Shown: positions 33,471 to 45,740, counted from the stretch's first letter. The stretch: DNA of 64,000 nt from Nemertoderma westbladi (GCA_032718475.1 JAUCBJ010006975.1:1-64000); one strand, 5' to 3'. Notes: generated by a model not told the origin, from the letters alone. Made by a program: numbers and translations.

Positions 33471-35268
33471 TTTATTTATGAAAATACCGGTAGAAGCAGA
33501 GTACCGGTACAGTAGTGGCAGAGTGGTGGGAAGCAGACACTTACCTGCTTACTGATGAGGGATGACTGCCTATATCAGTAAATGGCCTAACTACCAGGTA
33601 GAGGCCTACTGAACATTGAAATTACAGTTTCATGTTGAACTTTACTGGAATATCCCAATTGGTGGTCTGGCCAGTATTATATTGAGAGTTCTGAAAGTGT
33701 CAAAATAAAGTGTCATCATGTCTGCACGGTACCTACTTCACATAGCGCGCCATTTGGTTTGGTGGTCTCCAGTGAATGTTTGCAAATTGGTTTACTACGG
33801 AAGATCCGCAGTGGGCACACCTGGGCGGGTGTGGGGGCTCTTTCCGGTTTAAGGGGCACTGCATTTTTAACAACTGCTATTACTGTCAACTGTTATTTAT
33901 TGTACCGGTTCACCAGTATTGGTGTACAGGTATATAAACACAACCTGGCAACAGCTTCCAACAGTCCATTAGATGTAGGGCTCAATCGGAGCTCCGGCCT
34001 CCGGCTCCGGCAATTTTGGCACCTCCGGCTCCGGTAAAAATATTGCCGGAGTTACTTTTTTAATAAAGTATTATATTTCGTGCATATTCTAATCTGAACA
34101 ATTATTTACACTATAAGCAGATAAGTACTGCAGTAGGCCTACAGCTTCAATATCAAGCATAATACTGCAGTAGGCATATTTACTTAGTCAATGACTGACT
34201 GACTGTACTGGTACTGGCCAGCTGGCTGACTACACTACAGGACTAGCAGATTGTTACAGATAGGCCCTACTGTAAATAATTTTTGTAAATGCCGTGATTG
34301 TACACTGTACCACTGCAGCCATTTACTGACAGTTATGCCAGCATAATGTACTGCAGTACCGGTACTGGTACACGTACGGTACAGCGGTAGGCTACCTAGT
34401 ACACACCTCTACCACAGTTAGACAGTTACCGGTAGTGAGTTAGGTACCGTACTGTAGCTAATTTTTAGCCGTCAGCGTCAGGCCGTCTGTCCGTGATAAA
34501 TTAATTACGGTACCGTACTTAAAATTTTAAATTGAAAATTCGTAAATCTATAAATTATGAAATTAATTAAACCTACAGTACAGCACTTACAGCAGTGATT
34601 GATTATGAGCGATTGGCGAACGATAACCATAGGCCTACTTTATTTTTTTAAAATAAATAATTAAATTTTTAAAATTTTTGAAAAACTCCGGCCAAATTGT
34701 CAAACTCCGGCTCCTGCTCCGGCTCCGACCAAATCCCAACTCCGATCGAGCCCTAATTAGATGTAGTCTCAGATCACACACTGAAAGACTCATGTCACAT
34801 GTTGGCTCCGTCCCTGTAAAATGTAAAACACTTATCTGCTTACGGTCCGACGAATCTGTACAAAATAGTACAAAGGAGTACAATAAAGTGCAAAAATAGT
34901 ACAAAAGAGTGCAAAAATAGTACAAAAGAGTACAAACGAGCGAGAAACGCATACAAAACGTGTATACCAGTGTAGTCTACACTACCAGGGGTGACTACAC
35001 TACACTTGTATATATAAATATAATTAATTGTAAGCAAATGTAACGGGACCGAAATATGCGCCGCTACAGTGTCAATCACTAGCGGCCTTGGTTCTGTGGT
35101 CAGTATGAAATGATTGACAGAACTTTGATTCATGTAGATTTTGACTGGCTTACAAGTAGAAATACCGGTAGGCTACAGTTCGTATAATACAATATAATGC
35201 AATACTATGCAGTGGATCTGTGGGTAGATAATACTCCTATAACTGAGACTCAAAATTTAGGTCATAGT
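33471..35268. repeat. 1.8-kb tandem duplication, copy 2
   Basis: Head-to-tail with copy 1. Similarity stops at 35268 (GTCATAGT), where copy 1 continues TTTATTTAAAG. The near identity implies a very recent event, or a collapsed/expanded assembly artefact. Confidence 0.97.
33976..34755. mobile_element. hAT-like MITE (780 bp) in duplication copy 2
   Basis: Same element and same target duplication as the copy at 32168. Its left inverted repeat has one change (TCAATCGG instead of TCGATCGG). Confidence 0.88.
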
Positions 35269-38047
35269 CTTAAAGTAGCCCATATACTGAAGGATAGACT
35301 GTATGCTACTGTACATTATGTAGGCTATGTATGTCTGTATGTACGCCTCTATCTGCAACTTTATTGAGTTCTCCCTCTGCAATTTTGCGGGCTTGGGACC
35401 GTTTTTTGTGTTTTTTGAACACAAAAGGCTGCATTAAAACTCATAAGATTGTATTGTAAAGGGGCCTACTCTCTGACTGCTAGACAGCTAGATCAGCCTC
35501 CGCTCAATGCATGGCTCGCCCCACAATCAGACAATGCTTTGTTTTATTTTGCACATCATGTGCGCCCCTCCAAACGATTTGAACTACACTTGGATACACG
35601 TTTTGCAAGCGTTTCTCACTAGTTTGTACTCTTTTGTACTATTTTAGCACTCTTTTGTACTATTTTTGCACTTTATTGTACTCTTTTGTACTATAGGGCC
35701 TATTGTACTATTTTGTACATTTTGTACTTTTTTGTACAAATTCATCGGACCCATCTGCTTATAATATATTTATATATATATACGGCTGTACGGTATATAC
35801 CGCTTGTATTTCTGTATTTTATTAAACGCTTTTTACAATTTTTTTCATTAACATTTTTTCTACTGACTGTCTGACCATGGTTTCCCTTCCCTCAATTAGT
35901 TAGTGATCATTTATTGTTTTGGTTAGAAAAGCCTGCATCTGTAACCTGCTCCTTTGCCTCAATTGGTACGGTATTAAAGTGGTTGTTTATTGTTTTGCTT
36001 TGGGATTTGTTAAAGTGATCGTTAATTGTTTTGGTTAGAAAAGCCCATCTCTGCAACCTGCCCCTTTCCCACAATTGGTATAAAGTGGCCGTTTATTGTT
36101 TTGGTTAGAAAAGCCTGCCAATGTAACCTGCTCCTTTCCCTAAAAAAAATGGTGAAATTAATTTGCATGCTTTGTATTGTCTGATTGTTTAATACTCGTA
36201 CCGGTCAGCCGGTATTTCTATTTTATTATACACAGATCAGCAGATTATGCTGTTATGTATAATAAAAATATTGATTGAGAAAACCATGTTTATCTAAATA
36301 ATCTTTACAATTTTTGGGAAAATTTTTTCTTTTTTCTCGCTATTTCCCGAGGACTGGAGGAGACCGGGAAATTTGAGAAAAATATCAGAGTCTTTTCATA
36401 CATAGCGGTAGGATGCAGTAGGCCTACAGGCAGACAGGGTGTAGGCCCCTAATAAATATTCGAAAAAACATTTTCAATAGGCTAAAGATTGTGAAAAAAT
36501 TTAAGGTTTTTCCCCCGTTTTTTCATGAGAAAACCGGGAATTTTGAGAAAAATATCAGAGTCTTTTCATATATAGACAGACAAGGTAGAAATGAATATGA
36601 GAAAAATGTTCTAAGTGTTTTCCCACCAGACAAGTATTTTAGACACATGCGTTTTTTAGCGTTTCAGTGCCCCCCAATTAACGGTGTGGGCCACTTGGAA
36701 TCCGACTAGGCGGCGCACATATTGACATTTGGTGTATGTACATTTCTTACAGTAGGGGGCCACTGGGTTAAGAGTTTTTATGGTATACCGGTACTTAATA
36801 TGAGCATAAATAAGAAAGTGTTGGCGATGTATCTGAAAAATAAATAAATAAACGTTGCTCTTTGTTTTTCTCAAGTTGATTTGGATTAGGACAATGTGAT
36901 ACTTTTCACTCCTGCAATAATTCAGGTGGTTTGATGAGACTGCATAGGGGTGGGGGGCTGCTTAAGTCTTGTGGATATTGTATCGTCTTGGTTTGTTTTT
37001 AATTATACTGTATTCATCCCTATTGTCAGATTGTTATATTATTCCATTATCTGATTATTCCTACCCCCCCCCCCATCTGATTATAGGCCTATTAATTACT
37101 TAATGTTATCAGGTTATATAATCATCTATCTGCAATAAATTAGTTGTCAACTAAAGTGTCGTGATACTACACAAAAAGAGAGAATGTAACAAAGAAATGA
37201 AAAGAAAGGCAATGTTATAGTAAATGGATTTGTGTTATGCAACACTCTGTAGCAGCTCCTGGCTCCGAGGTAACTAATTTTGTACAGCCTGGGATTACTG
37301 ACTGTTTCTGAGTAGTATATTGAAGACATAAGTCTATGAAGGAGAGATAGTGTTTACTTTAGCTTGATTTACTGATTTATGTTGTCAGCCAGGGGCGTCC
37401 TTCCGGTTCAATGAGTTATTGGGCAGATTTATTACATTGCAAGACTGTTTGATGCTTATGGAATATAGATCGAGGTGAAGTTATTATTATAAACATTGTC
37501 AAATTAAACAGAGTTATCAGGATGGAAAACTCATTTTGTATAATGTAGTATCCTCAGACCACCTGTGACAAAAATTGATGGATGGGATAAATAGGGCTGT
37601 AGGGTGGGAGTTGGTGTGTAAGCCGCCTATGGAATCGGAAGAATATATCAAATTGACTGTTTTAATTATAACATTGACCTGCGGAATCAATAAGAATTGT
37701 TATGGAAGCAGAAATCTAATATTTATATCAAACACATGCTTGGTTGGTACTGTATCAGGAGATTGCCGCCTGTCAATATGTACAGTACACGTTCTCTGAA
37801 CCCAGAGTTATACTGCCGTATTTGGGCGAATACGACAGACTACTGTATTATATACGGTACAGTAATTTTGTTGTGGTTAGTGACGGGTTGTTAGTACAGT
37901 AGTATCTCATGCAAAAAAAAATTTAGAACTTTGTAATTATTTTGCAAATATTGGGTGTGACCGATGTGGCTCCGATGTGGTACCGATTGAGTCCGATGTG
38001 GCTTTTAGACGGACCCAGGGGAGGGGGGGGGGGGGGGGGGGGAGGCT
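35269..38047. repeat. Repeat-rich intergenic DNA
   Basis: At 35600-35760 there is an inverted, diverged copy of the TTTTGTACTATTTTTGCACT block seen at 33020-33140. At 35900-36145 three partial copies of the MITE core (TTTATTGTTTTGGTTA...AACCTGCTCCTTTCCC) lie in tandem. At 36371-36415 and 36533-36575 a segment with AAAAATATCAGAGTCTTTTC is repeated about 162 bp apart. A poly(G) run lies at 38021-38042. No gene is supported. Confidence 0.6.
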
Positions 38048-38287
38048 GGGGGGAACTGGACGCAATAAAAATTCATCCCTCTCCAAGGGAAATTCGACGC
38101 AAAGCTGATTATTCTCAAAAATAAAACTGTAACCTGTTCTATTGTGCTTAGTTTATTGTTTTGGTTAAAATAACAATGCCACTGCTGCACTGTAACCTGC
38201 TCCTTTCCCTAAATTGAGAATTTAACATTGAGGTGGGATATTAATTCGCCAAGGTGCAAGGCAGGTTTTGCGTCCAGTTTTCCCCCC
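38048..38287. mobile_element. MITE with AACTGGACGCAA terminal inverted repeats
   Basis: Left end GGGGGGAACTGGACGCAA, right end TTGCGTCCAGTTTTCCCCCC. The interior (38110-38215) is an inverted copy of the conserved core found in the MITE at 25807-26038, although the terminal sequences are unrelated. No ORF of its own; an exact target duplication was not found. Confidence 0.72.
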
Positions 38288-38524
38288 TGTCAGCCTGTCT
38301 CACATATGTACATTGATGAAGTGAAACAAAATAGAGTAAATAGATAAATTTCATTCAGAAAGACAACTGTGGGCTTAAAGTGCTGTTCAATAGAAACAAT
38401 ACGCTACCCATTCTGCCATTTTACTGCAGTGTACTGTACGTACAGTGTATTACAGTAGTACCGGTATAGTGCTGATGGAAAGACAAAATTGGACCTAAAG
38501 TCCAAAATTGGATGTGAAAAGTGA

Positions 38525-39300
38525 ATCACAAAAAAAATGTGATTGGTCGGAGCCGAATTCTGGATAATTTGGCCAGAGCCGGAGTTTTTCAAAAATTTAA
38601 AAAATGTAGGCCTACCGGTTAGCCGGTATTTAAATTTGGCCTATTTATTAAAATAAATAGGCCTATTAAAAAATTATTTATTTAAAAAAATAAAGTAGGC
38701 CTAGGCCTATGGCATATGGTTATCGCTCACCAATCGCTCATAGGCATCATAGGCCTACCGCGGTACCGGCCGATTTAAAATTTAAGTTTTTTTTACGGAC
38801 AGAGACGGCCTGACTGCAGATTGCCTGACGGCTAACAATTAGCCTACCTACAGACCTACAGCAGTACAGTACTGCAGTACCTAACTCGCTAACCTGCTAA
38901 CTGTCTGATACTCTAACTGTAGCTTAGCTGTAGTAGATAGGTACCGTCAGACCGTACCGGTACACCATGCTGCCATGACAGCAGTAAATGCCTGCAGTCT
39001 GGCAGTGGTACAGTCAAGCAGTCAGGCAGTAGTGGTACAGGTACAGCAAGACAGTATAAGCCTACTAGTATACGTACAGTCATAATAGCATTTACAATTT
39101 TTTACAGTATGCAGGTATGGTACCTGTACTGCTATGCAGCCATGTACCATTACATTTTTGGTGTATGTGTTGACTTGACAGGCCTATCTCTGTATTATTT
39201 ATTACATTAGGCCTATTAGGCTATGGTACTGCAGTGCTGTATTACCTACTAAACTGAAACATTTTAAAGTCCACACTGTCATACAGACCTGTAGTGCTGG
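38525..39300. mobile_element. Diverged third copy of the 780-bp hAT-like MITE, inverted
   Basis: GGTCGGAGCCG and GGCCAGAGCCGGAGTTTTTC at the left match the inverse of the right end of the 32168 element. ATGGTTATCGCTCACCAATC and the run of CCTGAC/GGCTAAC motifs follow in the same inverted order. It is clearly older than the duplicated copies; its right end is indistinct. Confidence 0.6.
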
Positions 39301-41028
39301 CGTACTGCTGTCAGTCTGTCAGACTGTCAGAGTCAGTATAGTAGTCATTGACTGCAAGTCAAGGACTACTATACTACTAGTATACAGTAGTAGTCCTTGC
39401 TGCAAGTAAATACTACAGTATGCCTGTATGCTAGATGCTGAAGCTATACTACAGTACTTATAGTGTTTTTTTTGTCCAGATTGTTTGGTGCGGAATCCCA
39501 TAACGGCCACATACATTTTCATTATATATACATGTTGGTTGATTCAAAAGTACAAAATGACATAAATATGTCATTTTAAAAGTATAAAGACATAAAAATG
39601 TCAATTTACCTTCCTATGTACATGTGCTAAAAGTGCCATTTCCACCACCTGGGGTCGTTTTTGACCCCATTCAGTTGAATGTGACATTTCCCCAAAATAC
39701 AGTATGGTAGGCCGACAATAATTTCCTGGTGTCTTTATTTTGTTACACTCCCAAAAAAAGTGTTCCATGCCAAATTTTATGAAAATTGAACCTACCGCTA
39801 CCACCTACTACCCTGGGGGTTTTACAGATATGCGAAAATTAACTTTGCCTGTTTCCCTATCATAGGGAACATACCCTTAAATAAGCTTCAAAAGTGGATT
39901 CTTATTTAAGGAAAATGGCTCTTATTTAAGGGTTTTGGGGCCATTTTTGGATATTTTTTCGATATTATATCCAATGACTTGTTTCAAGAAAAAATAGCGC
40001 ATAATTTTATTTCACAATGTAAAAGTTGGGTCTTTCTTTAACATATTGCAAAAAACCAGATAACATTTCACCGTCCGGTTTTTTTCTACAAACGTTTTAA
40101 AATTGCGTCAAAAATACGACCAGTTCCAAAATAAGATGGATTTTTTAAATTTACCTTATTTAAGACATCGAAATTGTACACAAAAATACTAAAAGTTCCT
40201 AAATAATAACTTTTTGACCTGGGGCCTTCGCGCAGAATAAAGTGAGAAAAGCCTTACTGTAGCTAGCCCTAGCAGCATATAGGGGCCCCGATAACGTGTT
40301 GTCTTTCGTTAGTCAGAGCTCAGAGGTCTTAAACACAATTCTTGTCTCCTTAATTTACCTCGTTGTGTTCGTTTTTTACCAAACTTCAGATTATTTCTAA
40401 TCTTTTGACGGACTACATACGTACCAAGTTTCGTTTAATTTCATCAAAAGGACCGAGTTATTAGCGATAAAAAATTTACGACGACGACAGACAACTTGTT
40501 AATGGCACTCATATGTTAAGGCTTCGCTCACTTAAACATACGGTACAGATACAGATAGGCAGTAATGTTGATGACCTACTTATTGTAATTATATATTTTG
40601 TCCTAACCCAACCATATGACTCGATCCCCATACATTCTATGTTATCTTTTATAAGTACGATATATTATTATTATATGGATAGAGAGGTATGTCGTAGTAT
40701 AGTTATACAATGCCCTGTAATTATCAGCAGCTTTAGTAAACCTTTCCTATTGGCCAACCTGTTCACAATATCCCATATTACTCAACCAGTGTTTCTCCTT
40801 GTGTATAAGGTGTATATCTCTCTGATTGGCTCACATGCAATGTTTGTTTATCTCATATGCACTTTCCAGTGGGTTTATATTGCCTTACATACAGTATTTC
40901 CTATATGTCATAGCGGCTGTTATAGTTAGTTATCTGACAGTGACACTGAAGTGTTAGGGAAGCACAGCCGGTTTCAGTATGTTTAGAGTTGGATCTTTCA
41001 TTAATGTATTAACATCATAACAATTAAG
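39301..41028. other. AT-rich intergenic DNA with one dispersed module
   Basis: Around 40225-40500 is an inverted copy of the module seen at 13568-13950 and 21368-21560: CCTTCGCGCAGAATAA, TACCAAGTTTCGTTTAATTT, GAGTTATTAGC, then ACGACGACGACAGAC. The hydrophobic 138-codon ORF at 40513-40929 has no recognisable domain. Confidence 0.5.
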
Positions 41029-41568
41029 ATTACTGATTAACCCACATAAATCTACTTAGCAACATTATTACAATTACTATTATTATTAACGTTACCGTAT
41101 ATATTAACATATTGCATTAATATTCATCTTGTTATTTTAGTGCAATTTAGAAATACTATTGAGATTATATTGACAATTATTATTATTATATTTCATTTAT
41201 ATTTTATACTATACATGTTCTTTTAGCTAAGGTTAGATGCTTACATTCATATGACAAATGACACAACTCAAATGTCCATCCTGTTTCGTTGATATGTTTG
41301 TAAACTAAATCAATAAACGAAACAGAATGGACATTTGAGTTGTGTCATTTGTCATATGTAAGCATCTAACCTTAGCTAAAAGAACATGTATAAAATATAA
41401 ATGAAATATAATAATAATAATTGTCAATATAATCTCAATAGCATTTCTAAATTGCACTAAACTAACAAGATGAATATTAATGCATTATGTTAATATATAC
41501 GGTAACGTTAATAATAATAATAATTGTAATAATGTTGCTAAGTAGATTTATGTGGGTTAATCAGTAAT
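41029..41568. repeat. Long near-perfect palindrome
   Basis: Left arm 41029-41290 and right arm 41316-41568 are inverted copies with only a few mismatches and small indels, separated by a 25-bp spacer (41291-41315). Outer ends read ATTACTGATTAACCCACA and its complement. There is no coding content. It may be a foldback/MITE element or a recent inverted duplication. Confidence 0.93.
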
Positions 41569-42149
41569 TTAAACAGTTAATCAGTTAAAAATATATAATT
41601 ACAATGAGTAGGTCATCAACATCCTCACACTCAAGGTATGGGTACAATACCCTACCTTCACAAACTGAAAATGTGTAAACCTGGCATAGTAGGACAATAT
41701 AACTTTGATAAGATAAACACATTTAGTACTGACTGTATATAGATTGGTCTCAACAAAAAAATATAATACCAGTTTAAAGATAATGTGAGCTAATAATATA
41801 TGTCCTGTATATGTAAAATGTGTAAAGTAACTGAACAATAACATATCTGCCAAATAATTAAATTCCAAATGAAACAAAGAATACTCTCATTTACAGACAA
41901 ATAATTTCTCCAATTAAACTTACAACCAAAACCAACAACAAAATATAAACGTCAATTCCATATCAATTGAAAGTATAAAACAATTCTGATTGTATAAGGT
42001 AAAATAAGCATTACATACCATCTAGTTAGAAAAAATGTTTCACTCAGTTGATAAGTTAAAATGCATCATCTTTGACAGAGTTGATTTCCACTGATAGACT
42101 TTGTGAACATCATTGTATCCCTGAAAGATCAGAGGTGATGGACATAATC
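41569..42149. other. AT-rich DNA, no supported genes
   Basis: No exon, RNA gene or repeat was recognised. Confidence 0.45.
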
Positions 42150-42365
42150 ATGCCACCAAGAATATCGTCGTCGATAGACTTCATCATGACACCATATATA
42201 TCGTTGTCGATAGACTTCATCATATCACCATATAGATCGTCGTCGATAGACTTCATATCACCATATAGATCGTCGTCGATAGACTTCATCATATCACCAT
42301 ATATATCTTCGTCAATAGACTTCATCATATCACCATATATATCGTCGTCGATAGATTTCATCATA
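42150..42365. repeat. 36-bp-period minisatellite, open on both strands
   Basis: Six units of 36 bp (one of 33 bp). On the minus strand they translate to MMKSIDDDIYGD with D/E, D/N and I/L variants. Unit lengths are multiples of three, so the frame stays open on both strands. No splice sites or host gene could be tied to it. Confidence 0.9.
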
Positions 42366-42673
42366 ATATGTACAAAATTATAATATATATAAGTTACAGA
42401 TTACAGTCATTAAAATGACACATTTATTTAATATTGATTAAATATTGCCTTTACAAAGGATTATTAATCACTTGGAAACCAAATCCGAGTCGTAATGATA
42501 GACTTCGGATGTCCCAAACAGACCAAAACAAGAATAAAAATAACAAAACCGAAACCGCGAAACCAGGAGAGAATACCAATAGCAGCTGTTTTGAATGCAG
42601 CGCAAAACCTAGAATGGATTAAAAGTTTGTAAAATATATATATTTATATCATTTCCCACATTCAGAATTAATT

Positions 42674-42838
42674 GAAGTTAATATCAAACTCCATATCGTA
42701 GATATACTGTATATACCATTAACATCGTAATAACTAAAGATTATGAAATCAGTGTTGAAGTTAATATCAAACTCCATATCGTAGATATATATACCATTTA
42801 ACATCGTAATAACTAAAGATTATGAAATCAGTGTAGTG
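42674..42838. repeat. Tandem duplication of about 83 bp
   Basis: GAAGTTAATATCAAACTCCA to ATGAAATCAGTGT occurs twice in direct tandem. The first copy has a 5-bp insertion (CTGTA) absent from the second. Confidence 0.9.
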
Positions 42839-43059
42839 GTTATAAGTTAATACACGATACAATAAATAACATTTTCATTTATTTATTATGATGTCGCTCA
42901 AAATACAGTTTTTTCCAAGTTTGATTCATAATATACATCACTCATGTTTACTTATCAAGGTGTTTGATGTACAATTACACCTTTACTAGACTCCGAGATA
43001 TGGTTAGGAAGTAGGTACTCATTGAGCTTGCTCAAGTAGGCACAGCTTATGTATAGGGC

Positions 43060-43556
43060 GTTTGAGTACTGAACCTCCTCTCAACTTTATCACGGACTAA
43101 CTTGTCCTCCCCAGGGAAGACACGAGTAATCCGTCCAACTATCCATGCACCTTTGATAGAGTTCTCATCCATGACAAGAACCATATCGTTAACCTTAAGA
43201 TTGTATCCTGGGCGGTATCACTTTGTTCTTGTATGAAGGGTGGGTAGGTACTCCCTGATAAATCTCTTCCAAAAGAAATTACTTAGGACTTGAGATTGTC
43301 TCCAGGTACGTTCAATTCCATCGTTAGCTGTAATAAATAGACCTGGTGGTAGATTGGAAACAGGGTCAAGACATAGGGCATGATTTGAGGTAATTTCACC
43401 TCTAACATCATCAGTTGTTGAGTAGAGTGGACGACTGTTTAATATAGCCTGAGCTTCAGACAAGACTGTTCGCAATGTATCATCGTTAACTAACTCTTTT
43501 TCCAATGTCAATTTAATTATGTTTTTGGTTAGACCTACGAGACGTTCCCTGTAAAG
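43060..43556 (-). pseudogene. BEL/Pao integrase C-terminus and DUF5641-like fragment
   Basis: On the minus strand, YRERLVGLTKN leads into the integrase end (LSEAQAILNSRPLYSTTDD, then SNHALCL), then TWRQSQVLSNFFWKRFIREYLPTL, typical of the BEL/Pao pol C-terminus. After a frameshift near 43215 the tail continues in another frame (DMVLVMDENSIKGAWIVGRI, FPGEDKLVR). Integrase core and RT are absent here. It is an orphan fragment opposite in strand to the 47-kb BEL frame. Confidence 0.8.
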
Positions 43557-44149
43557 GCTTTTGCGTAATTAGCTGGTTATTTTCCCCGTAAAGTACTCTG
43601 TAGTTGGTTTAACAGGCATAAAAGGCCGTGTCCTTACTGTATTGTTGTTTTAGAGGACATAAAAGCCATTTCTTCTGTATGTGTACTTTAGAGGACATGA
43701 TTAGCAATTCTATGACGCAATACGCCGGATCCTCTTGAAACAGTGTAACTACCATGATGACGGCTAACAGCTGATATTGCCACGTGGAACATCTCTTTGT
43801 TCTTTGTTCTCTCTTTGTTCGGTCGACCAATCAGAGCGTTTTTTGCCTCTGTGTTGGAGATTGTATATAGAAACTAGTGAAGTGAGTCAGTATGTGATTT
43901 TGTCCACAGCCTACAACACCGGCGTGGAACCTCCGTGTTTCAGTCTTTAGTTCAACATTAGTAGGCTTAATTATAGAACGTATATCCGTTATCTGATCAT
44001 AACTCACTGAACTATCCATAACTTAACTAATCATACCATAACACAACTTACTTAACTCAATCCGTGTTTCGTACTGCTATTTACTGTCGGTTATTCATTA
44101 TATTTGTTGATGGAATATTATATTCGGAATACTGATAAACAATCAGACA
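43557..44149. other. DNA between BEL fragments, no supported genes
   Basis: Probably retroelement non-coding sequence, but no defined LTR ends were established. Confidence 0.4.
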
Positions 44150-44733
44150 CCCCAATCTTCTTGATATACTAAAGGTTAGAGAGACCGGATACATATAACG
44201 ATTGCGACTTACATTAAGTGGTTTGAAGTGAATCTAATGCTATTTTATAGGCCCTACACGTATTGTCTGTTGTTTTCCTTATATGTGACTAAAATTAGTG
44301 AAGGTCGGCAGATTAGTGTGCAGCATTGTGCAGTATTGTGTATGATTGTGATTGATAACGAAGCATCTCCTAAAGAATGCGCCATATACGTGAATCTATA
44401 GCCATCCCGTTGTGTATAGTTTAAGTCATAACTCTGTTTATATATTTAAAGCGCCACGTCCTAAAGGAACTGTTAATATTTCCCGAAAGTGAATAATATT
44501 TGTCAGAGATTATATATATTACGATCAGTCGAATAATACAGTAGGCCTACCCCGCAATACGGTTAGGCTTCCGAATCCAGTCTCCCGGGTATATCCAGCG
44601 GGTGAATGATCGCGCATAGACTGGATTCGGCTAATGTAGTGTATCAAATACTTGTTATAGGCTAAAGACTATTTATCATCTAAAAGACACCCAAATTTGG
44701 CAGGTTAAACTGCTAAAGGTCTGAAAGCGCGAA
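44150..44733 (+). mobile_element. LTR-like region, candidate 5' LTR of the 47-kb BEL element
   Basis: Homologous to 17390-17937 in the same orientation, ending GCGCGAACA in both. TATATTTAAAGCGC at about 44437 is a TATA-like element at the matching place. It lies upstream of, and on the same strand as, the BEL Gag-protease frame at 47059. I found no matching 3' LTR downstream of 51654, so assignment to that element is inference. Confidence 0.45.
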
Positions 44734-44925
44734 CAATAACGGATATACTGGTTTGGATTGCAGGGTAGGCAATAAATACAGTTTAATATTGTTCTGGTAA
44801 GAACAATAACGGATATACTGGTTCGGATTGCAGGGTAGGCAATAAATACAGTTTAATATTGTTCTGGTAAGAACAATAATGGATATTGCTTCTGTATTGC
44901 AGTAGGCAATAAAGCTGAAGTACCG
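44731..44925. repeat. 70-bp tandem repeat (about 2.7 copies)
   Basis: Units begin GAACAATAACGGATATACTG at 44731 and 44801, with a partial, diverged third at 44871. They follow directly on the LTR-like end. Confidence 0.9.
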
Positions 44926-45161
44926 GCCAACCGGTACCCAGTAGGCCTGACTACCTAACCACCCGGACTGGTACCTACAGCAGTACAGGTACAGCAGTAT
45001 TATTCGATTTTGATTATTATATACCAGTAGGTCTTAATAATTAATTGGGGATGCCTGGTTTTTATTGGGATTTTACTTAGGCCTATTTCTGTCAAGTTTT
45101 ATTTATTTGTAGGCCAATATTGAGCAGAAGGCGTGTAAGCCTGCTCAGATTGTACAGACAA

Positions 45162-45740
45162 TTTGTAGGCTAGACTGTTGTCTAACTGTTGTTAAGTCTG
45201 AACGGATTGCAGTGTGTGTAGAGCATCTGTCCGATAAAGTGCTAGTTAGGAACGTAGGGGCTTCAAGTGCTGTGAGGTAAACCCCTTTGAAAGAATAAGT
45301 CGTACTACTAGGTTAGAACGCATACTAACTAATCATTTCGGAGTCTGCATATACTGTAGTTTATTTAGGCTTGATAGTAGTCTGCCAGCGTTTGGTCTGT
45401 ACTTTGTTTGTGTAGTCTATGCGGGTAGCGTATAATTCTTATTTAGATAATTTGTAGGCTGGATAGTTGTCTGGCTGTTGTTAGGTCTTGAGAGATTTCG
45501 GTGTGTGTAGAGTGTATGTCCGATAAAGTGCCAGTTGGGAACGTAGGGGCTTCCAGAGCTGTGAGGTAAACCCCCTCGAAAGAATAAGTCGTACTACTGG
45601 GTTAGAACGCATACTAACTAACCATTTCGGAGTCTGCATATACCGTAGTTTGTTTGGGCTTGATAGTAGTCTGTCAGTGTTTGGTCTGCATTTTGTTTGA
45701 GTAGTCTGTACGCGTAGCGTAATATTTATTATTCAGAGTT
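45162..45740. repeat. 289-bp tandem duplication in the BEL leader
   Basis: Unit 1 starts at 45162 and unit 2 at 45451 (TTTGTAGGC). Shared blocks include GTCCGATAAAGTGC, GAATAAGTCGTACTACT, GCATACTAACTAA and CATTTCGGAGTCTGCATATA. The copies are about 90% alike by eye. Confidence 0.9.

Noticed and set aside
31951-34037. Duplicated 92-codon ORFs
   Set aside because: They lie in the tandem duplication, run into a MITE and show no protein-like conservation; duplication alone explains their similarity.
39651-39668. GGGGTCGTTTTTGACCCC hairpin as a terminator
   Set aside because: Short hairpin in non-coding eukaryotic DNA with no neighbouring gene; no functional support.
40513-40929. 138-codon hydrophobic ORF
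   Set aside because: AT-rich, no domain, no splice or promoter context; best explained as a chance ORF.
42070-42383. CRISPR-like array at the 36-bp repeats
   Set aside because: Repeats are contiguous without unique spacers; it is a minisatellite in a eukaryotic genome.
44690-44725. TGGCAGGTTAAACTG as a tRNA primer-binding site
   Set aside because: It begins TGG in only one of the two LTR-like copies, lies before the shared end of similarity, and its complement does not resemble a tRNA T-arm and acceptor end that I know.
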